Source: Actinomycetota bacterium
GTDB lineage: Bacteria > Actinomycetota > Acidimicrobiia > Acidimicrobiales > JAMCPL01
Assembly: GCA_023379675.1 (NCBI GenBank)
Contig: JAMCPL010000014.1
Span: 1 to 64,000, forward strand
Direction of reading: 5' to 3'
DNA length: 64,000 nucleotides
A program made the translations under genes and the position numbers. This document shows positions 1 through 7,863 of this stretch, piece after piece (the first letter of the stretch is position 1; every line of letters begins with the position of its first letter). Under the pieces are notes generated by a model. It was not told the DNA's origin, searched no databases, and was given only the letters and a program-made list of their open reading frames with translations.

Positions 1-117
1 AAACGGGTGAAGAGAACAGCATTCGGATTCATGAGCTTTACGAACTATCGGATTCGCTCCCTGCTTTATGCGGGGGGAGTCAACTGGGCCCTTCTCAAGA
101 GCATCAATCCCTACTAG
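1..117 (+). mobile_element. ISL3-like transposase, C-terminal end only (cut by window start)
   Basis: An open frame runs from base 1 to a TAG at 115-117 and encodes 38 residues. The visible part reads RTAFGFMSFTNYRIRSLLYA, which resembles the extreme C-terminus of DDE transposases of the ISL3 family (the AFGFxxFxNYRxR stretch). The catalytic residues lie outside the window. It ends just before a small toxin-antitoxin-like operon, so the operon sits at the edge of a mobile element. The family call rests on a short match and the terminal inverted repeat was not identified. Confidence 0.6.
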
Positions 118-162
118 AACGCGAAGACCCGCTTTAACAGGTCTGCAGCCCAGGTCGAGGCA

Positions 163-192
163 GTCGTAGTGAATGCAGGTATTCACTACGAC
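163..192. repeat. Perfect 12-bp hairpin between IS end and secB-like gene
   Basis: The arms GTCGTAGTGAAT and ATTCACTACGAC are perfectly complementary around a 6-nt loop. The hairpin lies 9 nt beyond the stop codon of the minus-strand SecB-like gene, so it may stop or protect that transcript. There is no T-run on either side, so it is not a classical intrinsic terminator. It could also be part of the IS end. Confidence 0.5.
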
Positions 193-201
193 AAATCGAC
201 G

Positions 202-777
202 TCACTCCCGGTTGGCAGGAGGGCGTTTTACCGGAGTACGCCGGTTTGCAGCGCTCTTTGCAGGCTGCTTCGTCTCCTTGGTTTCATGTGTTCCGGCTCC
301 GCCACGCTTCCGGCCCGGCAGTGCCTTGCCAGGCGACATGGTGGCAACGTGAGTGCGGATGAGCGGAAGCACAAGCGGTGGCAGTCCAGAACGAGCGGTT
401 AGACTGTGGAGCAACTCTCTAAGGAACGGATATACCGCCAAGACAACAGTCGAGTTGCCAAACACCGACAGGTCCTCGTCATTGAGCTGAATCGAATCAG
501 TCAAGCGATAGCCCACCTGATAGATTGCATCTCCCGTTAGTAGCGGCTTGGTTTTGTCGCCCTGACTGTAAACGGTAAAATGATGGGCAACCTGGAATGC
601 AACTTCTTTGTCTTGACGGGCATATCCCAACTGTGGTTCCATGTCAAAGGAATAAGGCGGGACTACAGGAGCACCAGTCATTTCCCAGGTCAATTTGACC
701 AAGCGCAGATCCTTCATCTCCAACACTGATGCCGCACGCGAAGGTGACACCGGGATGTCAACAAACTTGCTGGTCAT
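202..777 (-). CDS. SecB-like chaperone of a putative toxin-antitoxin-chaperone system
   Basis: 191 residues. The stretch around residues 106-140 (VYPFLRELLHSLTARSGLPP followed by a hydrophobic Leu/Pro segment) resembles the C-terminal conserved block of SecB-fold proteins, and the preceding residues are compatible with its beta-rich core. A basic, Ala/Pro-rich tail of about 40 residues follows. The start codon overlaps the stop of the upstream HTH gene (ATGA at 774-777), so the two are translationally coupled. SecB-like proteins in actinobacteria are known to act in TAC modules, where they bind the C-terminal extension of the antitoxin and protect it (Rv1957 of Mycobacterium tuberculosis). 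That role is inferred here from gene order and fold. Confidence 0.65.
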   Translation of the reverse strand: MTSKFVDIPVSPSRAASVLEMKDLRLVKLTWEMTGAPVVPPYSFDMEPQLGYARQDKEVAFQVAHHFTVYSQGDKTKPLLTGDAIYQVGYRLTDSIQLNDEDLSVFGNSTVVLAVYPFLRELLHSLTARSGLPPLVLPLIRTHVATMSPGKALPGRKRGGAGTHETKETKQPAKSAANRRTPVKRPPANRE

Positions 778-1448
778 GCTGCAACGGAACTATCGTCATC
801 TGGTGAAGAGTCATCCAGTTGCCAGGCCGACGCCGGTATGGCAAAAGGTACTGCCGGCTCTCTTGGCCCATACCGACCTACTGCAACCATAACATAGTCT
901 TGCCTTTCATCTCTGGTGACCGTGCTGACCAAGCGTCCGGCATTGCAAAGGTGGGTATTCAATGCGTCAACGACTCCCGTTGGAACTGGTATGGTAGGAA
1001 AATTGTAGTCAGTGTTGTTACGCAGCCACGGTTCCACATTCGCCCAACGCCACACCCGTATGGCGTCACCGACGGTTCCGTCTGGAACCGGAAAGCCACC
1101 AGGGCCGCGAGTGCCATCCGCAAACTGCCGGACATTCTCACGACTCCGGCCAATGCGCCTGGCGATATCGGGAATTGCAACTAGGTCGGTATCGACACGA
1201 AACACCTTGACCTCCGGTAGGCGGGACTCCAGTTGGGTAATTGCATCATTTGTCGCGATAAGTGGGTCATCGGTATCAAGGAGGAGGTGGACCATTCCAT
1301 TATTGGAACTACCAGACACCTGAACGTCATCTCCGAACATATCAAACACCTGGGCAATCTGGCCATCATTATCGAGATCAATGCCTCGCACGGCCAGCCC
1401 GACTTCAAAAATGCGCTTATTAGGCATGGCAGCCATCACCTTCCTCAT
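774..1448 (-). CDS. HTH DNA-binding protein, putative antitoxin
   Basis: 224 residues. The N-terminal half (about 10-85) starts with a strand-like FEVGLAVRGIDL and looks like a small alpha/beta domain. A helix-turn-helix follows at about 90-125 (DLVAIPDIARRIGRSRENVR, then RGPGGFPVPDGTVGD), and a W-rich segment closes it. A C-terminal extension of about 65 residues, rich in Asp and Ser at its end, has no DNA-binding look and could be the chaperone-addiction segment expected in TAC antitoxins. The gene lies between a HicA-like gene upstream and the SecB-like gene downstream. Several ATGs occur in the first eight codons, so the exact start is uncertain. A degraded second copy lies at 10311-10440. 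Confidence 0.65.
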   Translation of the reverse strand: MRKVMAAMPNKRIFEVGLAVRGIDLDNDGQIAQVFDMFGDDVQVSGSSNNGMVHLLLDTDDPLIATNDAITQLESRLPEVKVFRVDTDLVAIPDIARRIGRSRENVRQFADGTRGPGGFPVPDGTVGDAIRVWRWANVEPWLRNNTDYNFPTIPVPTGVVDALNTHLCNAGRLVSTVTRDERQDYVMVAVGRYGPREPAVPFAIPASAWQLDDSSPDDDSSVAA

Positions 1449-1482
1449 CTTGAGCTACCCTGTTCCACCGGATGCCATACAA

Positions 1483-1517
1483 GCACCTGCATACACGGTG
1501 TAGGCATCTGCATACAC
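1483..1517. promoter_or_regulatory. Direct-repeat operator candidate in front of the antitoxin gene
   Basis: Two copies of GCAYCTGCATACAC occur at 1483-1496 and 1504-1517, 21 bp apart (two helical turns), differing at one base. On the minus strand they lie just downstream of an AT-rich TATATA tract (about 1518-1524) that could be a -10 element. Spacing and position fit autoregulation by the HTH antitoxin. No binding data can be read from sequence. Confidence 0.4.
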
Positions 1518-1611
1518 TATATATCATTTCTTCCCCCAACGTGTCGGCGAATGGACAAGCCAACCGGCGGCCGGACCCCTTGTCTCCACCACGCCCAGAA
1601 TGACGCTCCGG

Positions 1612-1887
1612 TCATGGCCCTTCGTTGGAACCTTGGTAACCGGTGTCATCATCGAGGCTACCACTACCTGGACATCTGGCGAGTAAATCTTTAATTCTTC
1701 GAGCTTCGTTTTCAGGAATACGTGGAGTGCCTGAAACGGATATCCGGCATTGGGGGTGACCATATCGGCAGGTGATGACTCCCCAATGGCCACCTTTCCG
1801 CCAGCTCCACCCCTGCCTTTTAGCTTCTTTCAGAGCGCCGTTGATTTCCTTTTTTGGGTGGCGCGGAAACTGGCTCGGGCTTGACAT
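1612..1887 (-). CDS. HicA-like mRNA interferase toxin (putative)
   Basis: 91 residues. The core reads HPKKEINGALKEAKRQGWSW then RKGGHWGVITC, followed by ISVSGTPRIPENEARRIKDL. This follows the HicA-like pattern: N-terminal helix, GW, a glycine-flanked catalytic-type histidine (GGHWG) and a short beta-hairpin. HicA proteins are small double-stranded-RNA-binding-fold RNases that cleave mRNA. The gene is first in a minus-strand array followed by the HTH gene (163-bp gap) and the SecB-like gene, which is the toxin, antitoxin, chaperone order of TAC modules. The C-terminal 20 residues are Gly/Ser/Asp-rich and look non-conserved. Confidence 0.6.
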   Translation of the reverse strand: MSSPSQFPRHPKKEINGALKEAKRQGWSWRKGGHWGVITCRYGHPQCRISVSGTPRIPENEARRIKDLLARCPGSGSLDDDTGYQGSNEGP

Positions 1888-2128
1888 TGAAAATCATCAT
1901 ACAGCGGCGCTTTGTCCTACTGGGCTTCTCGTCCCTGTAGCCGTTCCAGTTGGCAACCGTTGCATGGATCCACTTTCCTCCAACGCCCGTATCGTTTTGC
2001 CGCTACCACCTTACAAGCATATCTCACCAGCGTTGATCAGCCTGAGATCGCCACTCCTGCTGTCTTTGGCGAAACTTCGCCCCACAAACCACCTCGAGTA
2101 AACCACGAAGGAAGGAGATCAACCAGAC

Positions 2129-2167
2129 ATGACCTTGCGGCAACGTGAGATGTGGCAATTGAGCTAA
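2129..2167 (+). CDS. Short upstream ORF (12 codons) in front of sigma factor gene
   Basis: ATG at 2129 is preceded by a strong ribosome-binding site (GGAAGGAG at 2110-2117) and encodes MTLRQREMWQLS before TAA at 2165-2167. It is in the same frame as the sigma factor, whose ATG follows 9 nt later and has no convincing ribosome-binding site of its own. It may be a leader peptide coupling translation, or a former N-terminus cut by a stop codon. Both readings are inference. Confidence 0.4.
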   Translation: MTLRQREMWQLS

Positions 2168-2176
2168 TGTAGCCGT

Positions 2177-2851
2177 ATGGCCGACAAGGCACACTTCATG
2201 GCGGCAACCGCGGATCACATGGACTCTCTGTATACTGCCGCGTTGAGGATGACGAGGAATCCCAGTGATGCAGAAGACCTTGTCCAAGAGACGTATCTCA
2301 AGGCATACAGGGGATTCGACAGTTACCAGGATGGTACGAATGTACGTGCATGGCTCTACAAGATCCTCACCAATACTTATATCACCAATTACAGATCAGC
2401 CAAAAGGCGTCCCGAGACCACCGGCATGGACAATATCGAGGACCTCTACCTGTTCAAAAAGGTCAAAGAAGGATTCACCGCGAACAATGGCAGATCCGCA
2501 GAGGAAGAGGTACTCGAGTCCTTCACCGACATGGAGGTCAAGGAAGCCATTGAAGCCCTGCCGGAAAGTTTCAGGATAGCCGTTCTTCTCTCCGATGTGG
2601 AGGGCTTTTCTTACAAGGAAATTGCGGAAATCACCGGAGTTCCCACCGGCACGGTGATGAGCCGTATATATAGGGGCAGGAAAGCTATCCAGAAATCTCT
2701 GCATGACTATGCCATTGCAAGGGGTCTCCTCGATGGACATGGACCGGAAGGCAGTGTCAACAACCAGGCCGCAGGTCGGGGAGAAACCTCACTAAGTGAG
2801 GAACCGAGTGAGTCCTTGGCGAGCACGCAGGTGGAAAGGGCCTGCAGTTGA
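2177..2851 (+). CDS. sigR: ECF sigma factor, SigR/SigH (RpoE-like) type
   Basis: 224 residues. Region 2 spans about 10-80, with [20 protein letters not shown] and [14 protein letters not shown] typical of disulfide-stress ECF sigma factors. Region 4 (about 115-175) carries [20 protein letters not shown] and [17 protein letters not shown] as the -35 recognition HTH. The last 45 residues are a low-complexity tail. The anti-sigma gene follows 164 bp downstream, as for sigR/rsrA of Streptomyces. Members direct transcription of thioredoxin and low-molecular-weight thiol genes under oxidative stress; that role is inferred from family and partner. The start is preceded by an in-frame 12-codon ORF. 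Confidence 0.9.
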   Translation: MADKAHFMAATADHMDSLYTAALRMTRNPSDAEDLVQETYLKAYRGFDSYQDGTNVRAWLYKILTNTYITNYRSAKRRPETTGMDNIEDLYLFKKVKEGFTANNGRSAEEEVLESFTDMEVKEAIEALPESFRIAVLLSDVEGFSYKEIAEITGVPTGTVMSRIYRGRKAIQKSLHDYAIARGLLDGHGPEGSVNNQAAGRGETSLSEEPSESLASTQVERACS

Positions 2852-3015
2852 CCTGCAACGGGTTGGTGACCGGCATGCGGTTGACGTGCAACGGGTGGGC
2901 AAGTCAGAAGTCGCAACCGTTGCCGATCTGCTGAACCTATTTAACTAAGCCCATGGTAAAATAGTGGCAGGCATATAGGCAGGAAGGAGAGGGCTATTTC
3001 ATCGCAGAGGCAGCC

Positions 3016-3342
3016 ATGGTGACCAAGGGAGAGAAACAGCCCGGTAGTGGAACGCGAAAGGATCCCGAGATCGTGAACTGCAGGGAAGCTCTGGCAAAGC
3101 TCTACGGTTTCCTGGACGGTACCCTGACCGATACACGTCGGGAGGCTGTCAAGAAGCACCTCGACGAGTGCTCGCCATGTGTCAGTGCCTACGGATTCGA
3201 GGCGGAACTGAAACACATGCTCGCCAGTAAGTGCAAGGATCACGTACCAAGCCGGCTGGCTGATCGTATACATGGAGCACTCGTCGAAGAGGAACGCAAG
3301 GAAGATCTCAGTACCAAAGAAGATCTCAGTACGGACGAATGA
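3016..3342 (+). CDS. rsrA: Zinc-binding anti-sigma factor, RsrA-like
   Basis: 108 residues. The zinc-anti-sigma signature is present: Cys22 (NCREALAKLYGFLDG) and His48-x3-Cys52-x2-Cys55 (HLDECSPC). In RsrA these residues bind zinc when reduced and form disulfides on oxidation, releasing the sigma factor. The protein ends in a charged repeat (KEDLSTKEDLSTDE). GGAAGGAGA at 2982-2990 lies 25 nt before the ATG, farther than usual. The TGA overlaps the ATG of the following hsdM reading frame, so the restriction-modification island abuts this gene exactly. Confidence 0.88.
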   Translation: MVTKGEKQPGSGTRKDPEIVNCREALAKLYGFLDGTLTDTRREAVKKHLDECSPCVSAYGFEAELKHMLASKCKDHVPSRLADRIHGALVEEERKEDLSTKEDLSTDE

Positions 3343-4916
3343 CCAGCTCGCGTCCTGCAAGCAGCTTCAAGGAAGCTAGTGTGGAGGATGCCGACGACAC
3401 CCGCATCGACAACCACGCCGCGTTTATCTGGTCAGTCGCCGACCTGCTCCGGGGTGACTACAAGCAGTCCGAGTATGGCAAGGTCATCTTGCCGCTCACG
3501 GTGCTGCGCCGGCTCGACTGCGTGCTGGAGCCGACCAAGAAGGATGTCCTCGCCCGGGCGGCGAAACTCCGCGGCCAAGTGGACAATGTGGAACCGGTGC
3601 TTTGTTCAGTGGCTGGGCAGAGCTTCTTCAACACGTCTTCACTCGACTTCTCCCGTCTCCTCGACGACCCGGCCCAGGTAGCAGGGAACCTGCGGGCATA
3701 CATCGCCGGGTTCAGCTCTGGGGCGCGCGAGGTGCTCGACAAGTTCGACTTCGACACCCAGATCACTCGCCTGGTTCGCTCTGATCTGCTCTACCTGGTG
3801 CTTGCCCGCTTCGCCGAGGTCGACTTGCATCCCGATGCCGTCTCCAACCTGGAGATGGGCTACCTCTATGAGGAGCTCGTCCGGCGTTTCTCCGAGTTGT
3901 CCAACGAGACCGCCGGCGAGCACTTCACCCCGAGGGAGGTGATCCGGCTCATGGTGAACCTGCTGTTCGCCACCGACGACGACATCTTGACCGACCCAGG
4001 CGTGATCAAGACCCTTTACGACCCAGCTTGCGGGTCCGGGGGGATGCTCTCGGTGGCAGAGGACCACCTGCGTACCCTCAACCCGAGCGCCCGCCTGGAG
4101 GTCTTCGGCCAGGAGCTCAACGATGAGACTTACGCCATCTGCCGCTCCGACATGATGCTGAAGGGCCAGGATGCCTCCCACATCGTGGCGGGGAACTCCT
4201 TCAGCGACGATGGCCACAAAGCGGCTCGCTTTGACTACATGCTCGCCAACCCCCCATTCGGAGTGGAGTGGAAGAAGGTCGAAGACATCGTCCGCACCGA
4301 GCACGATACCCGAGACTTCCAGCGCGTCACCGTCGAACGCCCGTTACGCCTTCGCTGGGAAGTCACCGCCCAGACCGCTGAGCGCCTCGCCGCCACCAAG
4401 CAGTGGGCCAAGCTCACGGCCAATGATCAGGGTAACCTCGCCTCACGGCTCCACGCGCTCGTGGGAGCCTCCACCATGGAACGCTCGGCGATAGCGGCCA
4501 AGCTCGGAGCACTCCCCAAGGCAATCGAGAAACAGACCTGGGATGCCCTGGCGGTCACCGACCCTGAAGCGCCCATCGTCACCAGCCGCAAAGGGGAGCC
4601 AGAAGCCGACCCCGATCTGCGCGACAATGAGAACGTTCCCCTGCCGCCCATCCCAGTTACCTGGGCGGCGGATCCGACCGAACGCCTGGCGAACATCGAG
4701 TACCGCAGTGCCGTCGACGACTACATCGCCGAAGAGGTGCTGCCCTATGTCCCCGACGCCTGGGTCAACCACGCCAAGACCAAGATCGGCTACGAGATCC
4801 CCCTCACCCGACACTTCTACAAATACGTCCCACCACGACCATTGGGCGAGATCGACGCCGAGATCAAGGCCCTCGAAGCGGAGATCCAAGAGCTGCTGCG
4901 CGAGGTGACCGAATGA
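3339..4916 (+). CDS. hsdM: Type I restriction-modification methylase subunit HsdM with internal deletion
   Basis: 525 residues. The N-terminal helical domain begins at about residue 26 (NHAAFIWSVADLLRGDYKQ). The SAM motif DPACGSGGM is at about 229-237 and the catalytic motif NPPFG at about 303-307. At bases 4312-4323 the sequence jumps from EHDTRDF directly to QRVTVERPLRLRW, which belongs to the C-terminal part of the family. By comparison with family length, roughly 130-170 residues of the methylase domain after NPPF are missing, in frame, so the product is probably inactive. The first 25 residues look non-native and overlap the rsrA stop. GC-rich codon use suggests transfer. The hsdS and hsdR remnants lie downstream. 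Confidence 0.85.
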   Translation: MTSSRPASSFKEASVEDADDTRIDNHAAFIWSVADLLRGDYKQSEYGKVILPLTVLRRLDCVLEPTKKDVLARAAKLRGQVDNVEPVLCSVAGQSFFNTSSLDFSRLLDDPAQVAGNLRAYIAGFSSGAREVLDKFDFDTQITRLVRSDLLYLVLARFAEVDLHPDAVSNLEMGYLYEELVRRFSELSNETAGEHFTPREVIRLMVNLLFATDDDILTDPGVIKTLYDPACGSGGMLSVAEDHLRTLNPSARLEVFGQELNDETYAICRSDMMLKGQDASHIVAGNSFSDDGHKAARFDYMLANPPFGVEWKKVEDIVRTEHDTRDFQRVTVERPLRLRWEVTAQTAERLAATKQWAKLTANDQGNLASRLHALVGASTMERSAIAAKLGALPKAIEKQTWDALAVTDPEAPIVTSRKGEPEADPDLRDNENVPLPPIPVTWAADPTERLANIEYRSAVDDYIAEEVLPYVPDAWVNHAKTKIGYEIPLTRHFYKYVPPRPLGEIDAEIKALEAEIQELLREVTE

Positions 4917-5607
4917 ACGTACAGACGTGGGACTATAGATTGGCCATCACCACGAAGGTGACCTGGTGGTAAACCTGTTGCGTGAGCAGCGGCCGGCCAT
5001 CGCTGAGCTGTGCCGTCGTTTCGAGGTGGCAAGGCTCACCCTCTTCGGCTCCGCCGTGACCGCCGATTTCGACCCTGGGCATAGCGATGTCGACTTCCTG
5101 GTGGAGTTCGACGCCGGTAGCTCCCTCGGCCGGTTCGACGCCTATTTCGGCCTGAAGGAGGGACTGGAAGGATTGCTCGGATGCCCTGTCGACCTGGTGG
5201 CACTGAGGGCCCTTGAGAATCCCTACTTTGCCGAAACGGTCAGGCGTACCCAAGAAGAGATCTATGCCGCATGACCCCCGTGCCTACCTGTGGGACGCCC
5301 GACAGGCCGCCGAACAGATCGGTAGGTTCGTCGAGGGCAGGTCATGGGGAGACTATGAAACTGATTCCATGTTGCGCTCGGCCGTAGAACGGCAGTTCGA
5401 GATCATTGGCGAAGCGCTCGGCCGTCTCTCTCGCGACAACCGGGCAATTGCCGAGAAAATCCCCGAACTTCCCCGGATCGTGGCCTTCCGGAACGTGCTC
5501 ATCCATGCCTACGCCAGTGTAGACGACGAGCTGGTGTGGTCGGTTGCCACGGAAAAGCTGGGCACACTGCTCGACTCACTGAACGAGCTGCTGCGCGAGG
5601 TGACCGA
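4890..5607. repeat. 23-bp direct repeat flanking the mntA-hepT cassette
   Basis: The 23-bp sequence beginning GAGCTGCTGCGCGAGG and ending TGACCGA occurs at 4890-4912 (3' end of hsdM) and again, identical, at 5585-5607 (3' end of hepT). After the first copy comes ATGA, the natural hsdM-stop/hsdS-start overlap; after the second comes CTGA. The cassette thus duplicated the end of hsdM and left hsdS without its ATG. This marks the borders of a roughly 0.7-kb insertion. Confidence 0.8.
4966..5274 (+). CDS. mntA: MntA-type minimal nucleotidyltransferase antitoxin
   Basis: 102 residues starting at GTG. The nucleotidyltransferase signature is clear: LTLFGSAVTADFDPGHSDVD, the GSx(10-11)DxD arrangement, with a downstream acidic strand (VDLVAL). 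MntA proteins add AMP to the HepT toxin next to its active site and silence it. The gene overlaps hepT by 11 bp, the usual antitoxin-toxin arrangement. It sits between hsdM and hsdS, inside a 23-bp direct repeat, so it arrived as a cassette. Confidence 0.85.
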   Translation: MVNLLREQRPAIAELCRRFEVARLTLFGSAVTADFDPGHSDVDFLVEFDAGSSLGRFDAYFGLKEGLEGLLGCPVDLVALRALENPYFAETVRRTQEEIYAA

Positions 5608-5611
5608 CTGA
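5264..5611 (+). CDS. hepT: HepT-type HEPN RNase toxin
   Basis: 115 residues (DUF86/HEPN). The toxin motif RNVLIHAY (Rx4-6H, then Tyr at +2) lies at about residues 76-83, the site of RNA cleavage and of MntA-mediated AMPylation. The ATG at 5264 follows AGAAGAG and overlaps mntA. The last residues, LLREVTD, are encoded by the second copy of the 23-bp repeat and match the end of HsdM (LLREVTE), so the C-terminus appears to have been rebuilt at the insertion junction. The key residues are intact, so the pair may still be active. Confidence 0.85.
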   Translation: MPHDPRAYLWDARQAAEQIGRFVEGRSWGDYETDSMLRSAVERQFEIIGEALGRLSRDNRAIAEKIPELPRIVAFRNVLIHAYASVDDELVWSVATEKLGTLLDSLNELLREVTD

Positions 5612-6228
5612 GCATTCGCCTCAAGCACCTCGCGAGAATCACGGTAAGCAACGTGGACAAGAAGACCGCTTCCGATGAACAGTCAATTTGCCTCTGCAAC
5701 TACACGGATGTCTACTACAACGAGCGCATCACGGCCGATCTTCCCTTTATGGAAGCGACAGCTTCCGCAGATCAGATCGATCGCTTTGGTCTCCGGGGCG
5801 GTGACGTTTTATTGACGAAGGACTCGGAAACGCCCGACGACATAGCCGTTCCGGCGTACGTCTATGCCGATTTGCCTGGTGTAGTGTGTGGCTACCATCT
5901 TGCTTTGTTACGCCCCATCCCAGACGTTGATGGGCACTATCTCTTCTGGGCACTTACCTCGCGCTCGTCGCGCGAGCAGTTCTCGGCATTGGCAAACGGC
6001 ATTACCCGGTTCGGCATTCGGTATGACAGCTTCGGTGAGGTGCGGGTACCGTTACCACCATTCGAGCGCCAGCGGGCCATCGCCGACTACCTTGACCGGG
6101 AGACCGCCCGCATCGACGCGCTTATCAAGATGATCAATCAGCAGACCAGCCTCCTTGCCGAGCGTCGCCAGGCCCTGATCACCGCGGCCGCCACAGGCGA
6201 GTTGCAAATCCCCGGGGTGGCGGCGTGA
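5608..6228 (+). pseudogene. hsdS: Half-size HsdS specificity subunit lacking a normal start codon
   Basis: The frame from 5608 gives about 206 residues: one target-recognition-like domain and a C-terminal coiled-coil (PLPPFERQRAIADYLDRETA, then ALITAAATGELQIPG). A usual HsdS has two recognition domains in about 400 residues, so one half is missing. The first codon should be ATG overlapping the hsdM stop, but the cassette insertion turned it into CTG (5608-5610); the next upstream in-frame GTG at 5536 lies inside hepT. Expression is doubtful. The island is therefore unlikely to encode working type I specificity. Confidence 0.75.
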
Positions 6229-6316
6229 CAGTTGTCCTTGTTGAGGAGCTGCACATGATCAGCTTCCTCGACGTGACCAAGGTGGAACTTCAGCAAGCAG
6301 AAGGACCTTTAATTTG

Positions 6317-7206
6317 ATGACTGACAAAATGGGTTCAGGAAGAATCGACCTTCGATGGACTGGAGTTGAAGGCGAGTATAGTTTCGGCACTGCCCTCAAA
6401 CTCATTGGCGAACTGACATGTGAAGGATTCCCGCGTGCTGTATCAGCGATATTGTTTGTGACAATAAGAGCCGACGACGGCTTGAAAGCAAGTAAATCCT
6501 TCCAATTCGGAACAGCGACGCCCATCCCTTTCCACTTGGTCCATTCCCTTCACGTGATGACGGCACTGGACGCAAAGTGTGTGTCTTGGTCCCAGTTCAC
6601 CTTGACGTTAGCGCAATAGAACAATTTGAAACCGCTAGACAGGGTGGTGATTTCTCGTTGCGGATAGACACCGTATTGTTGCTCCTCAATGATTCATCGC
6701 TGGAACCTCGTACTACATTCAATGTACCAGTCTATTCAGTATCCTATGATCAGCAAATACTGAAAATAACTCGCGATCACTGGGCACAGCAAGTGCTGCA
6801 GAGATGGAACCGTGGCGTCGGAATACCCATAGTCATATCTCTTCCCGAAGTATTCTTGTCTGAAGATAGAGCGAATATTGCTCGATTTCTCAAAGAAGCC
6901 TGGCAGAAAATCGACGGTGGAGATTATCAGGGTGCATTTATGGATGCTCGCAAAAGTATTGAATTGATACGTAAACTTCTGAACTCCCCAGAACAACCGA
7001 TTCCAGATTCAAAAAATGACCGAGATATTAATCAGCGGCTCCACGCCGTGTCTCAGGCTCTCTTTGGCTTTGCAAGTGCAGCAGTCCATTCTGATGAAGC
7101 GATACTGGACTATCTTCCTAGCCGTGAGGATGCAGTGGCGCTCGTCGGTTCGACTGCAGCACTAGCCCAAGCGGTGTTTGCTCGATTGAACTCTGGTGGT
7201 CAGTAA
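6317..7206 (+). pseudogene. Unknown two-domain protein with HEPN-like C-terminus, frameshifted
   Basis: Two overlapping frames (6317-6619 and 6577-7206) join into one protein of about 296 residues if one GT is removed from GTGTGTGT at 6577-6584; the joined sequence then reads smoothly through AKCVLVPVHLDV. The N-terminal half is beta-strand rich. The C-terminal half (DYQGAFMDARKSIELIRKLL and later FGFASAAVHSDE) is all-helical and HEPN-like. I do not recognise the family. It lies between the hsdS and hsdR remnants, a common place for defence cargo. The dinucleotide slip could be real decay or a sequencing error. Confidence 0.55.
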
Positions 7207-7209
7207 GCG

Positions 7210-7605
7210 TTGCCCGAGCCGCTTATTCTTCGCGAGTCATCAATTGCGGAGGTTCTGATCGCCATCCGGCTTGGAGCCAACACGTTGGCGGATTCTTACT
7301 TGTCGCGAAGTTGCGAGGAATGCTACGGGCGCTGGGGCATTTGGGGCTTTTCGGTACTTGAAGTACCGAACGGTGACTACACACGCCTTGCTCGCTTGCG
7401 CCCACTGGTTGCCGAGAGGCGGATCATTTGGAAGGCTAACGGTTTCGATCTGGTTGCTGCTGGATTTCCCATTCTCCCCACTGTTGATTTCCCTCATTGG
7501 ACTGTCGTTGTCTCAGGGCCGACATCCAGCCAGTTCGAGAGAGTCAGGAACACCTTTACAGGGCCAATTGAAAACCCAGTATGGTCAGGACGTAGGATGG
7601 TATAA
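7210..7605 (+). CDS. Hypothetical protein, first of an overlapping pair
   Basis: 131 residues from a TTG start at 7210, four bases after the preceding stop. It is an alpha/beta-looking protein with paired cysteines (SCEEC, residues 34-38) and a Trp-rich stretch (GRWGIWGFSVLEVP). Its stop overlaps the ATG of the next gene (TAATG), so the two are co-translated. I do not recognise a family. Position in a restriction-modification island and the tight pairing suggest a toxin-antitoxin-like or accessory pair, but no catalytic motif is visible. Confidence 0.5.
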   Translation: MPEPLILRESSIAEVLIAIRLGANTLADSYLSRSCEECYGRWGIWGFSVLEVPNGDYTRLARLRPLVAERRIIWKANGFDLVAAGFPILPTVDFPHWTVVVSGPTSSQFERVRNTFTGPIENPVWSGRRMV

Positions 7606-7856
7606 TGGTGAACATGGCTAGCAAGGCATATGACTTATGGTTTGATCCCAACAGTGTTGGCGGTGATCTGGTAGTCGAGTGTTGGATATCGCATGGTCCT
7701 CGCAAAGACGATACTGTGTTCGATCCTCAGCCTGGTGATTGGCTTATTGCCGGAGACGATGATGTGGAGCCTATAAGAGGTCGAGTCATACGCCGTGAGG
7801 AGAACCGGGTATGGCTTCAACTTCAGTTGCCATCTACGGCCAATGCTGTGGCTTGA
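7605..7856 (+). CDS. Hypothetical small protein, second of an overlapping pair
   Basis: 83 residues, acidic, predicted mostly beta (YDLWFDPNSVGGDLVVECWI, then QPGDWLIAGDDDVEP). A second possible start is the ATG at 7614. It overlaps the gene before it at TAATG. The PGDWLIAGDD segment looks like a small barrel-type fold. Function unknown; listed as a partner of the 131-residue protein upstream. Confidence 0.5.
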   Translation: MVNMASKAYDLWFDPNSVGGDLVVECWISHGPRKDDTVFDPQPGDWLIAGDDDVEPIRGRVIRREENRVWLQLQLPSTANAVA

Positions 7857-7863
7857 CACAACT

